Assembly: GCA_963756605.1 (NCBI GenBank)
Contig: CAVWOT010000018.1
Span: 124,001-188,000, forward strand
From: Bog-159 sp963756605
GTDB taxonomy: Bacteria; Acidobacteriota; Terriglobia; Bryobacterales; Bryobacteraceae
DNA length: 64,000 nucleotides
Reading direction: 5' to 3'
Part shown: positions 49,888 to 57,936 of the stretch, one piece after another
How positions within the stretch are numbered: position 1 is the first letter of the stretch
Layout: the number at the start of each line of letters is the position of its first letter
Position numbers and translations under genes: made by a program
Notes under the pieces: generated by a model
Told to the model about the DNA's origin: nothing
Seen by the model: only the letters and a program-made list of their open reading frames with translations
Databases searched by the model: none

Positions 49888-51180
49888 ATGGAAACGGCTT
49901 TAGCAATTTTATTGGCGGGTGGCGCCGGCGAACGACTATCCCCTCTTACGCGGGATACCGCAAAACCGGCTGTTTGTTTTGGCGGCGTTTACCGCATTAT
50001 CGACTTCACCTTGTCCAATTGCATCAATTCGGACCTGCGGCGAATTTTCATTCTCACACAATACAAGTCACTGGATCTGATCCGGCATATACGCTACGGA
50101 TGGAACATCTTATCACCCGCTCTGGGCGAGTTCATCGAGACCATTCCACCCATGAAGCGCCTCCGCGACGACTGGTACCTGGGCACCGCCGACGCGGTCT
50201 TCCAGAACAGCCCCAGCATCGCCGCGGAACAGCCCGCGCTTACCCTGATCTTATCCGCCGACCACATTTACAAGATGAATTATCGCGAGATGGTCGACTG
50301 GCACCGCTTGCATCGCGCCGATATCACCATCGCCACCATCCAGGTGGCGCCGCAGGAAGCCGACCGCTTCGGTGTCGCCGAAATCGATCGCAACTATCGC
50401 GTCAGGGGCTTCGAGGAAAAACCCCAACACGGCGGCCCGGCGCGTTCGCCCTTCAATCCCGAGATGGTCAGCGCCTCCATGGGAATCTACGTATTTAACA
50501 CCCCGGTCCTATTGCGCCTGTTACAGGAAGACGCCCGGAATCCGGACTCTAAGCATGATTTCGGGAAGGACGTCATTCCGGCCGCGCTGGCGGACTGCTC
50601 CGTCGTCGCTTACGACTTCCACGACATCAACGCCAAGCAGGCGCGCTACTGGCGCGACGTGGGCACCATCGATGCATTTTACGAGGCCAATATGGACCTG
50701 GTCGCGGTCAGCCCGGAGTTTAATCTCTACGACCGTAACTGGCCCATCCGCACGCACGCGCTGCAGGCGCCGCCCGCCAAATTCGTATTTGCGCAAGAGG
50801 GCCGCCGCATGGGTGTCGCAGTGGATTCCATTGTGGCGGCAGGCTCGATTATTTCCGGCGGCAGAGTAGTGCGCAGCGTGCTGTCCACCGGCGTGCGCGT
50901 GAACAGTTATTGCGAAGTCGAATATTCGATTCTGATGCCGAACGTCAAGATCGGACGCAACAGCCGCGTGCGGCGCGCCATCATCGATACGGGCGTGGAA
51001 ATCCCGGAATCGAGTGTCATTGGCTTTGACGCTGCCGACGACCGCGCCCGCGGTTATACGCTGACGGATTCCGGAATTGTAGTGGTGCCGGGTGATGTTG
51101 ACGGTCACGAGAACGGAGAGACAGAAGACTGGACACAGAAATCGGAAACCCGCAGGGCCACATCTTACTCCGGCTTCTGA
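49888..51180 (+). CDS. glgC: Glucose-1-phosphate adenylyltransferase
   Basis: The 430-residue enzyme makes ADP-glucose for glycogen synthesis. It has the nucleotidyl-transferase loop LAGGAGERLSPLTRDTAKPAV (about 8-28), the WYLGTADAVFQN region, the sugar-phosphate site GFEEKP, SMGIYVFN and the C-terminal left-handed beta-helix (GGRVVRSVLSTGVRVNS, NVKIGRNSRVRRAIID). The last ~30 residues (NGETEDWTQKSETRR) are a variable tail. The 3' end overlaps the convergent redoxin gene by 16 bases. Confidence 0.95.
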   Translation: METALAILLAGGAGERLSPLTRDTAKPAVCFGGVYRIIDFTLSNCINSDLRRIFILTQYKSLDLIRHIRYGWNILSPALGEFIETIPPMKRLRDDWYLGTADAVFQNSPSIAAEQPALTLILSADHIYKMNYREMVDWHRLHRADITIATIQVAPQEADRFGVAEIDRNYRVRGFEEKPQHGGPARSPFNPEMVSASMGIYVFNTPVLLRLLQEDARNPDSKHDFGKDVIPAALADCSVVAYDFHDINAKQARYWRDVGTIDAFYEANMDLVAVSPEFNLYDRNWPIRTHALQAPPAKFVFAQEGRRMGVAVDSIVAAGSIISGGRVVRSVLSTGVRVNSYCEVEYSILMPNVKIGRNSRVRRAIIDTGVEIPESSVIGFDAADDRARGYTLTDSGIVVVPGDVDGHENGETEDWTQKSETRRATSYSGF

Positions 51181-52328
51181 CCCCAATATTTCGCGAAGCC
51201 CTCGTATTCCCAATCGAAATTCGCCAGGATCGTGCGCCGTAATTCCAGCATGTCCACCACGCCGGCCTTCCGGTAGGCGATCTTCCCATCCGGTGTGAGC
51301 AGCACTGTGTAAGGCAAACCAGCGCCTGTGCTACCATCCCAGTCCGTATCGAAAGCCCGTTCCAGTGCCGCCGTATCGCCCGATGCGAACATCAGGTTCC
51401 GGCTGCTGGCATGCTGCTTTTCGAGCAGTTGCTGGACGGCGGCACGCATTTCCGGTGGATTCACGGCTACCGTCACCAGATCCAGTCCGCGCACGCTATA
51501 CATCCGGTAAGTCGTCTCTATGTCCGCGAATTGGCCGACTGACTGGCTATCGCGCGTGTCCCAAAAGCTCACCAGCGTCAGCTTCTTCGCCGCGTTCGCG
51601 CGAAGTGCCGCAAGGTCGCCGGCCCCCGCCGTCTCCAGGCGCACGGGCTTTTCCTCCAGCTTGCGCAGCGCCTCCATCCGCTCCGCCTCCTTTTCTTTCC
51701 ACTTAGTCGAGCAACCGAAAACTCCGGTATGCGGGACAGCGATCGGTTTCCCCGCCAGCAATGCCTCAATGGCGTCGCGCGCATCGTGCGTCTTCACCAT
51801 TTCCTCGCGATAGCTGTTGTCCACGCGGCCTTCGTAGCGCAGGCGCCGCTCACGATCGAAAATGAATATGTGCGGCGTGGCTTGCGGACCGTATGCGCGC
51901 GCCACTGATTGCGTTTCGCCATCGTAGAGATACGGATAGGTCAGATGCTTGTAAGCCGCCCGGATCTTCATTTCCGCGAGCGTATCGCTCATGTCGGAGG
52001 AATCCAGTTCGTCGACACGCAAAGCCTCGGGGGCGTTCGGTTGGATGACCACCACGGCTACGCCCTTATCGCCATAGTCCTCATATAGCCGCATGATGCG
52101 CTGCTCGTAGAGCTGAGAAATGGGGCAGTGGTTGCACATGAAGACGATCGCCAGCACCGGGCTGGCGGCATAGTCCGCCAGCCGGTGAATGCGCCCATCG
52201 ACGCCCGGCAAAGCGAAATCCGGCGCGGCGGACCCGATCGGCAAGATGGGATGCTCCACCGCGCCAACCAGCATACTGGCCGCCAACAGCCACAAAGCGC
52301 CACCGCTTACCAAACCTTTCCGTGCCAT
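51165..52328 (-). CDS. Exported protein with two thioredoxin-like domains
   Basis: ATG 52328 yields 387 residues with a signal peptide (MARKGLVSGGALWLLAASMLVGAV). The first domain (25-205) is an AhpC/TlpA-like thioredoxin with CNHC at 65-68 (FMCNHCPISQLYEQR) and the cis-proline region YGPQATPHIFIFD. The second (about 225-387) keeps the fold (LTLVSFWDTRDSQSV, GLPYTVLLTPDGKIAYRKAG) but both cysteines are absent, so it cannot do thiol chemistry. It is last in the operon 55249-51165, 10 bases after the TIM-barrel gene. Confidence 0.8.
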   Translation of the reverse strand: MARKGLVSGGALWLLAASMLVGAVEHPILPIGSAAPDFALPGVDGRIHRLADYAASPVLAIVFMCNHCPISQLYEQRIMRLYEDYGDKGVAVVVIQPNAPEALRVDELDSSDMSDTLAEMKIRAAYKHLTYPYLYDGETQSVARAYGPQATPHIFIFDRERRLRYEGRVDNSYREEMVKTHDARDAIEALLAGKPIAVPHTGVFGCSTKWKEKEAERMEALRKLEEKPVRLETAGAGDLAALRANAAKKLTLVSFWDTRDSQSVGQFADIETTYRMYSVRGLDLVTVAVNPPEMRAAVQQLLEKQHASSRNLMFASGDTAALERAFDTDWDGSTGAGLPYTVLLTPDGKIAYRKAGVVDMLELRRTILANFDWEYEGFAKYWGQKPE

Positions 52329-52338
52329 GTCCCCCACC

Positions 52339-53130
52339 TCACGCCAACCGGCGCGCAAAGGCGACCTCCTTCCGCAAATCCTCCTCCACGGGACCTTCCT
52401 TCTCGTACTCAATAGCCACCAAACCGCCGAAGTCAAGTCTATGCAACTCCCGCATCACCTCCGGAATTTTCGCGATCCCCTGCCCGAGCAGAACGTTGTC
52501 CTCCGCATGCGCCGCGGCAATATCTTTCAAATGCACGAGCTTTAAATACGGCCCCAGCTTTCTCACCGCGTCCGCCGGATCATAACCGCAAGAGGCAAAC
52601 TGGCCCGTGTCCGCCGTGGCTCCCACCGTCTTAGACAGCCCGCCCAGCGCCCGCAGCACATCCTCCGGGCTTTCGTACGGAAACTTCGTCGCAAAAAAAT
52701 GGTTGTGGATGCCAAAGCTCAGCCCCGCCTCCGTGCACCGCGCATCGATGCTCTGCAGCAGCGCGCGACCGGTCGCATCGCCGGTGATGTTGCGCGCGCC
52801 CAGCAGCTTTGCAAACCGGATGGCCAGACCCAGCTCGCCTTCGTCATGAATAGTCGCCGCATAATAAGACACGCAGCTCACGCCTGCTTTATCGAACATT
52901 GCCCGCGCGCCGCGAAACATCTCCTCGCCGGGATGCGAAAGCAGCATGAACTCGCCCCGCGACATCTCGATCTCCCGGATGCCGAGCGCCACTAACTGCG
53001 CGGTCATGGCGTCCATCGAAAGCCCGTGGTAGCTATAAGTCCCGATGCCGATTCTGAGTGTCCCGGCAGCGCGTGCCGGCCAACCCGCGGCGCAGGCGGC
53101 AGCCGTACAAGCGAATGCCCGCCGCGTCAT
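52339..53130 (-). CDS. Tat-exported TIM-barrel sugar isomerase/epimerase-like protein
   Basis: From ATG 53130 the 263-residue protein has a short twin-arginine signal (MTRRAFACTAAACAAGWP). An AP-endonuclease-2/xylose-isomerase-like TIM barrel follows: IGIGTYSYHG, GIREIEMS, the ligand-rich SFGIHNHFFAT, TADTGQFASCGYDP, LVHLKD and the closing VAIEYEKEG. The His, Asp and Glu positions fit a divalent metal site as in sugar epimerases and inosose-type enzymes. Its ATG overlaps the ThuA stop (53127-53130). Confidence 0.82.
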   Translation of the reverse strand: MTRRAFACTAAACAAGWPARAAGTLRIGIGTYSYHGLSMDAMTAQLVALGIREIEMSRGEFMLLSHPGEEMFRGARAMFDKAGVSCVSYYAATIHDEGELGLAIRFAKLLGARNITGDATGRALLQSIDARCTEAGLSFGIHNHFFATKFPYESPEDVLRALGGLSKTVGATADTGQFASCGYDPADAVRKLGPYLKLVHLKDIAAAHAEDNVLLGQGIAKIPEVMRELHRLDFGGLVAIEYEKEGPVEEDLRKEVAFARRLA

Positions 53131-53945
53131 GGCTGCCGGCCCAATGGCCGCGGCGTCACGTCGGCGTCTTCCAACTTCATCGCCCACTTGATGGCCTCTA
53201 CGTACATCTGCTGCATGTCCGGACGATCCCAATTCTCCACCACGTGCCCCAGCGTGGAATAGAACACGCGGCCCTTGCCGTACATCTTGGCCCACGCCAC
53301 CGCGAAATCGCGATCCGAACGGTGGACGTTCTTGTTGGCCAGGTCGAGCTTGTCCGCATCCAGACGCAGCAACACGCGCAACCTATCGCGGGAATAATTG
53401 CGCATCTGGTAGATCTCATCGCGCAGCACGAATGTGGGCGGCCACTGGCTCATCCCCGGGAACGCAGGATCTTCCACGACGATCGGCGCGTTGAATGTGC
53501 CCCAGGGATGCTCGTCGTAGTAGCCGCCGATCATCTCGCCATACTCCGGCCAGTTCGTGAATGTAATCGTGGCGCTATGCACGCCGATGAAGCCTTTGCC
53601 ATCGTCGTGAATGAACGACAGGAAGTCCGCCTTCTGCTGATCGTCCATTTCCAGATTGCCGCCCGTGTAGAACAACACGGCATCGAAACTATTCAGGTTG
53701 GGCGCGTTGTATTCCAGTTTTTTCCTGGTCAGCGCCTCGGTATCGGTGCGGATCGTGGTGTCCCAAAGCCCGCGCTCGCGTCCCAGCCGTTCGATGGTGG
53801 CCAGCGCGTGCGAGACGGCTTCGTGCCGGTAGCCTTTCTCTTCACCTATTGCGAGAAGCTTCTTGCGTGCGGCCGGCGCGCCGGTCTGGGCCACGCCGAC
53901 CATGGCCAGAGATGCCGCCAGAATCGCCGCGGCGGCTGCTTTCAA
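53127..53945 (-). CDS. ThuA-domain protein (trehalose-utilisation type)
   Basis: The likely start is TTG 53945 (LKAAAAAILAASLAMVGVAQ, a signal peptide), overlapping the stop of the cytochrome gene (TTGA). It gives 272 residues. The ThuA fold, a glutamine-amidotransferase-like domain, is evident in FDAVLFYTGGNLEMDDQQKADFLSFI, GKGFIGVHSATITF and GRVFYSTLGHVVENW. ThuA relatives act on 3-keto-glycosides in Rhizobium and are very common as exported proteins in planctomycetes and acidobacteria. It is the second gene of the coupled operon. Confidence 0.88.
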   Translation of the reverse strand: MKAAAAAILAASLAMVGVAQTGAPAARKKLLAIGEEKGYRHEAVSHALATIERLGRERGLWDTTIRTDTEALTRKKLEYNAPNLNSFDAVLFYTGGNLEMDDQQKADFLSFIHDDGKGFIGVHSATITFTNWPEYGEMIGGYYDEHPWGTFNAPIVVEDPAFPGMSQWPPTFVLRDEIYQMRNYSRDRLRVLLRLDADKLDLANKNVHRSDRDFAVAWAKMYGKGRVFYSTLGHVVENWDRPDMQQMYVEAIKWAMKLEDADVTPRPLGRQP

Positions 53946-55249
53946 TTGGTCGCCACCTTCCGCCCCAGGATTTCCTCCACTGGCATATTCGCGGGGAACT
54001 CCAGATTGAAGAAGCCCACCATCATCTCGTCCCAACTCTGGTCGCCCCAGGTCACTTCCTTGGTTGCATCGGCGTTGTCCGGATTGTTCGGCGAGTTGTC
54101 GAAGTGCGCCGTGCACTCGATGCGCGCGCCCTTCGGCAGCGCGATTGGCTCCGCCAGGTTATACCAGAGCTGCCAATGCCAGTTGTAGCGCGGCACGCGC
54201 AAAATGGTTTGCGTTTCGCCGGTCGGATACACGATGCGATATTCGAAATCCTTGCCGCGCCCGTGCATGTGCGGATGCAGGCCGGCCAGCTTCACTGCCG
54301 CCGCCGTTTCAAATTCCGCATCCACACGGTAGTTCGGATCGCCCGGCGGGATCTTGAATTTTCCGTTCGTGGCGGAAAGAGTCAGAACGCGCGTCTGCGG
54401 CTGTTCCTTGGCGAATACCAGGCCGAACTTGCTGCGGTCGGTGCTGGCCTTGCCATTGGTGGTGTAATGGATCTCCAATACAAAATCCGAGCCGGCCTTG
54501 ACCAGTTTTCCTTGCCCCGCCGCCAGCATCTCCGGCGGTTGTCCCGGCGCATAACCCACCAGGAAATCGCTCGGCAAGGCGCTGGTATCGGTGGTGTCAT
54601 CGGTCACCTTGGGCGCCACGAAGAAAACGCCCGCAGGCTCGCCGCGCAGCCAGTGCGAGCCCGGCTCCCGCACGTACAAAATCATGTGATGCACGTGCGC
54701 GCGATCGTCCGGACGCGCTTCCGCAAACTGCACCCATTTGTCTTCCTTGAATCCTGAAGGCACGATCACCTTCTGATATTCGAGCGTGCCCGTGGCCGGA
54801 ATCTCGAAGGCGCGCGGAAACTCGTACACCACGTCGGGCTTCGGAATGGCCCACCCGGCGACATAGGCGGGCGGCGGCAGATCGCGCGCATCGCCTTCCG
54901 GCGCGCCGCCATCGGCCCAGGCGATCAGGGTGTCCACCTCGCTTTGCGCCAGCGACCGGTCGTTCGAAAATTTGCCGTAATGCGGATCGGCGAACCACGG
55001 CGGCATCTTCTTCAGCAGAACGGCTTCCTTGATCGCTTTTGCCCAGGGACGCGCCTGCTGATAAGTGAGCAGCGAAAACGGCCCTGCCTCGCCCGGCCGG
55101 TGGCACGCCTGGCAGTGCTGCTGCAAAATCGGCGCGATATCTTTAGTGAAGGTCGCCCGCGCAGGCTCGGCCGGCTTAGCGGCGAACAGGCAGCCTGCGG
55201 AAAAGACTGCCATCGGAATAGCCAAGGGGCGCCAAATGGAGGTGATCAT
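53942..55249 (-). CDS. Cytochrome c joined to a copper type II monooxygenase-like (PHM-fold) region
   Basis: ATG 55249 (MITSIWRPLAIPMAVFSAG, signal) gives 435 residues. A small c-type heme domain with CQACH near residues 46-50 is followed by a longer region shaped like the two jelly-rolls of peptidylglycine or dopamine monooxygenases. Candidate copper ligands are in ARPDDRAHVHHMILY and GLHPHMHGRGKDFEY, plus a late Trp/His-rich strand (RYNWHWQLWYNL) and ECTAHFDNS. A cytochrome directly fused to such a domain could feed it electrons. Substrate unknown; the downstream ThuA and isomerase genes suggest a sugar derivative. Confidence 0.8.
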   Translation of the reverse strand: MITSIWRPLAIPMAVFSAGCLFAAKPAEPARATFTKDIAPILQQHCQACHRPGEAGPFSLLTYQQARPWAKAIKEAVLLKKMPPWFADPHYGKFSNDRSLAQSEVDTLIAWADGGAPEGDARDLPPPAYVAGWAIPKPDVVYEFPRAFEIPATGTLEYQKVIVPSGFKEDKWVQFAEARPDDRAHVHHMILYVREPGSHWLRGEPAGVFFVAPKVTDDTTDTSALPSDFLVGYAPGQPPEMLAAGQGKLVKAGSDFVLEIHYTTNGKASTDRSKFGLVFAKEQPQTRVLTLSATNGKFKIPPGDPNYRVDAEFETAAAVKLAGLHPHMHGRGKDFEYRIVYPTGETQTILRVPRYNWHWQLWYNLAEPIALPKGARIECTAHFDNSPNNPDNADATKEVTWGDQSWDEMMVGFFNLEFPANMPVEEILGRKVATN

Positions 55250-55292
55250 TTTTGTCTGTAAGCCCATTCTGCCACACCTCTACGCCGTCGTC

Positions 55293-55415
55293 GTGGGGCA
55301 GACCTCCAGGTCTGCGCGGGTCCTCCAGGACCCGCCCTTCGCGCTTGGAATCAGCCGTTCCAAACGCGAGCAGGCCGACGTGGACGTCGGCCGCAGGACT
55401 GGAGTCCCGCCCCAC
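55293..55415. repeat. Intergenic modular hairpin repeat, copy 3 (five hairpins)
   Basis: Bounded by GTGGGGC (55293-55299) and GCCCCAC (55409-55415), this 123-bp element holds five consecutive stem-loops: CAGACCT-CC-AGGTCTG, GCGGGTCCT-CC-AGGACCCGC, a TTGGAA/TTCCAA stem, GGCCGACGT-GG-ACGTCGGCC and AGGACT-GG-AGTCC. It fills most of the gap downstream of the GH1 gene. The first two hairpins are identical to copy 2; the last is the inverse of the first hairpin of copy 1. Confidence 0.8.
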
Positions 55416-55511
55416 AATTTATGCAGGTGTTCGGTCGCGCGAAAACTAAGTGGCATTGGGCTCTCAGCCTGCAGCGGCCTCTCAGTCCGACCGCCGCGCT
55501 GTCTTGCGAAG

Positions 55512-56981
55512 CTATACTACCGCGTGGCGCGCAATCGTTTCCCGGTAAAACTCGGCGCTCAGCTTGGCCGTGCGCTCTTGCGTTTCGAAATTCACGTAGT
55601 AGATTCCGAATCGCTTGGTGTAGCCGTCCGCCCATTCGAAATTATCGAGCAGGCTCCATAAAAAGTAGCCCGTGAGCGGCCAGCCCTCGGAAACGGCCCG
55701 ATGCGCCTGCACGAAATGATTGCGCAGGTACATGACGCGGTCGGTGTCATAGACATGGCCATTTGCGGTCAAAAGGTCGTCCGCCGAGCAGCCATTTTCG
55801 GTGATGATGACGTTATTCACGCCCCAGATCTCCTTCAAGTGGCGGGGCGCCCAATACAGGATTTGCGGTCCGATGAACAGCCACGGCGATGCCATGTGGG
55901 GATACGACTTCGGATGCGGAACCGCGGCGAAGCCCGCGGAACCGTCGGCGGCGCGGAAATAGGCCGGCGCGTACGTGTTGATGCCAACAAAATCCAGGCG
56001 GCCACCGATCGTGCGCATGTCTTCGGGAGTGAATTGCGGAGCGTTGGCGCCAGCCGCCGACAAGTACTCAGCAGTGTACCGGCCCTCCAGCACGGCGGTC
56101 AGGAACGGAGCATTCACCTGGCGCATGGCGCGGCGTGCGGCGGCGATATGCGGCTCCGTCTCGATGACCGGCACGCACACGGTGGCATTCTCGGCCAGTC
56201 CCACCTGTACCGGCCGCCGCGCCGCCGCGCGAATAGCCGCCAGCGCCATTCCGTGACCCAGCAACGCATGGTGGCGTACCTGATTGAGTTGCCGTGGCGG
56301 CAGCTTCAGACCCGGAGCAAACACGCCGATCCCATAGCCCAAATCGGTGAAGCAGGAAAACTCGTTGATGGTGAAGAAGTGCGAAACCCGGTCCGAGAGC
56401 CGCCCCGCGACCAGGCTTGCATATTCGGCGAAGTACTTGGCCGTATCGCGCGATTGCCAGCCGCCCACACGGTCCTCCAGCGCCTGCGGCAGGTCCCAAT
56501 GGAACAGCGTGGCATATGGCTCGATTCCGGCGGCCAGCAGCGCGTCCACCAGGCGCTCATAGTAAGCCATGCCCTTTTCGTTCGGCTGGCCAGACCCATC
56601 CGGGATGACGCGCGGCCAGGCGATCGAGAAGCGGTAGGCTTTTACCCCCAGCCATTTCATGAGCTGAATATCCTGTGCGTAACGGTGGTACTGGTCTGCC
56701 GCGACATCGCCCGTCTGGCCCAGGGCGGTGCGGCCGGGCTGGTGCGAGAAGGTGTCCCAGACGGACGGCTTGCGCCCATCTTCCTGCGCGGCGCCTTCCA
56801 CCTGGTAGGAGGCGGTGGCGCATCCCCAGAGAAAAGTGTCCGGAAAGCGGTAATAATCACGTGGGTGTGCGGGCGATTGAGCGTTTCCGGGAGGCACTCC
56901 GCCAATGGAAGCCATTGGTGAACCTATCCCCAGGGTGGCGGCTCCGGAGAGCGCGGTGAATGTTCGGCGAGTAGTGCGCAT
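55512..56981 (-). CDS. GH1-family beta-glycosidase, Tat-exported
   Basis: This 489-residue precursor begins MRTTRRTFTALSGAATLGIG, a twin-arginine signal, followed by a full GH1 barrel (FLWGCATASYQVEGAAQEDGR, FSIAWPRVIPDG, FHWDLPQALED). The acid/base region reads TINEFSCF where most GH1 enzymes have NEP. The nucleophile motif is normal (IITENGCS), as is the closing WSLLDNFEWADGYTKRFGIYYV. It should release glucose or related sugars from beta-glycosides in the periplasm. It lies upstream of, and on the same strand as, the monooxygenase/ThuA operon, separated by the hairpin repeat. Confidence 0.93.
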   Translation of the reverse strand: MRTTRRTFTALSGAATLGIGSPMASIGGVPPGNAQSPAHPRDYYRFPDTFLWGCATASYQVEGAAQEDGRKPSVWDTFSHQPGRTALGQTGDVAADQYHRYAQDIQLMKWLGVKAYRFSIAWPRVIPDGSGQPNEKGMAYYERLVDALLAAGIEPYATLFHWDLPQALEDRVGGWQSRDTAKYFAEYASLVAGRLSDRVSHFFTINEFSCFTDLGYGIGVFAPGLKLPPRQLNQVRHHALLGHGMALAAIRAAARRPVQVGLAENATVCVPVIETEPHIAAARRAMRQVNAPFLTAVLEGRYTAEYLSAAGANAPQFTPEDMRTIGGRLDFVGINTYAPAYFRAADGSAGFAAVPHPKSYPHMASPWLFIGPQILYWAPRHLKEIWGVNNVIITENGCSADDLLTANGHVYDTDRVMYLRNHFVQAHRAVSEGWPLTGYFLWSLLDNFEWADGYTKRFGIYYVNFETQERTAKLSAEFYRETIARHAVV

Positions 56982-57112
56982 GGTAATCCTTACGATAAAA
57001 GAAATTTGAGAGAAAGCTTGGGTCGGCCGGTGCGGCGGTGATATACTCGCCAGAATAACGATTCGGCATCACGCCAGTGTGTAGCGGAGCCCTCCGGCTG
57101 CCGAAGCGGCGA

Positions 57113-57144
57113 GGGCGGCGCCCGTCCGCGTTAGAGCGCCGCCC
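57113..57144. terminator. GC-rich hairpin after the glycine-rich exported protein
   Basis: GGGCGGCGC (57113-57121) and GCGCCGCCC (57136-57144) form a perfect 9-bp stem with a 14-base loop, 15 bases beyond the stop at 57159. No T-tract follows on either strand. Confidence 0.5.
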
Positions 57145-57158
57145 AATGGCTCACTTGG

Positions 57159-57896
57159 TTATAAGGGCCACCGCGACCAGGCAGGATTCTTCTTGGCGGG
57201 CGGCTGTGCCGCGGCTCCTTCGGAAAAATGGCCGGGTTGTACCGGGAAATCGATCTCGTTCTTTGCGAACAGCAAGGGCCGGTCCGTGACCATTTCAATC
57301 GTGCTGCCCTTGGTGAGCACCGCATCCGGTCCGCGCGACAACAGAACGCCGATCACGCCCGCGGCCGCGCCGGCTACCGCCCCGATGCCAGTTCCCAGGG
57401 CCAGGTGCTTCGTGGCGGCGCCCACAATTAAGCCGGCTCCGGCGCCCGCTTCCGCCGCTGCGGCTACCGTCGATGCCTCCTCAGCCTTGTTTCCTTCGGC
57501 GCGAACTTTGCCCTCCGTCTTATCGAACTCCTGTTCGCTCTGCGCGTCGGTCCCGCCCACGCGCGCGCGAAAAGTGCGCGTGACTCCATTGGGCAGCGTC
57601 AGGGAATCGAAACGCAGGAATAGTTCGGCGCGCCCCTTGAAGTGCTCCGGACGCTTCACCTCGGTCAGCGTACCTTCCACCCAACTGCCCGGTGGGATGA
57701 CGATGCGGCCGTTGCTCAGGATCGGGAACACCGTCTCCAGATAAACGCGGTCGCCCTCCGCCGCGGACTTGGTGCTGACCGTGTTGATTAAGCCGAGCGG
57801 GATGCGCGTGCCGGGGGCAATCACAAAATCCGGTTCTTGCCCGAGGATGACGCCGGCCGCCACTAAGAGCGTTGCCAGACAATATCTCAGCAACAT
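57159..57896 (-). CDS. Exported protein with glycine-rich (glycine-zipper) segment
   Basis: The 245-residue product has a signal peptide (MLLRYCLATLLVAAGVILG). A beta-rich part follows with the pattern IAPGTRIPLGLINTVSTKSA ... GDRVYLETVFPIL ... RIVIPPGSWVEGTLTEV, which resembles the TrbI/VirB10-like or LpxI-neighbour 'conserved periplasmic' domain seen in acidobacteria. A glycine/alanine-rich helix pair (about 145-190, GTGIGAVAGAAAGVIGVLL) may insert in a membrane as a glycine zipper. I cannot name a function. It stands 40 bases downstream of the ADOP pseudogene, same strand. Confidence 0.6.
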   Translation of the reverse strand: MLLRYCLATLLVAAGVILGQEPDFVIAPGTRIPLGLINTVSTKSAAEGDRVYLETVFPILSNGRIVIPPGSWVEGTLTEVKRPEHFKGRAELFLRFDSLTLPNGVTRTFRARVGGTDAQSEQEFDKTEGKVRAEGNKAEEASTVAAAAEAGAGAGLIVGAATKHLALGTGIGAVAGAAAGVIGVLLSRGPDAVLTKGSTIEMVTDRPLLFAKNEIDFPVQPGHFSEGAAAQPPAKKNPAWSRWPL

Positions 57897-57936
57897 GCGC
57901 GACTCCTTGCGATCATTCTAACAGGATGTTTGTCCC

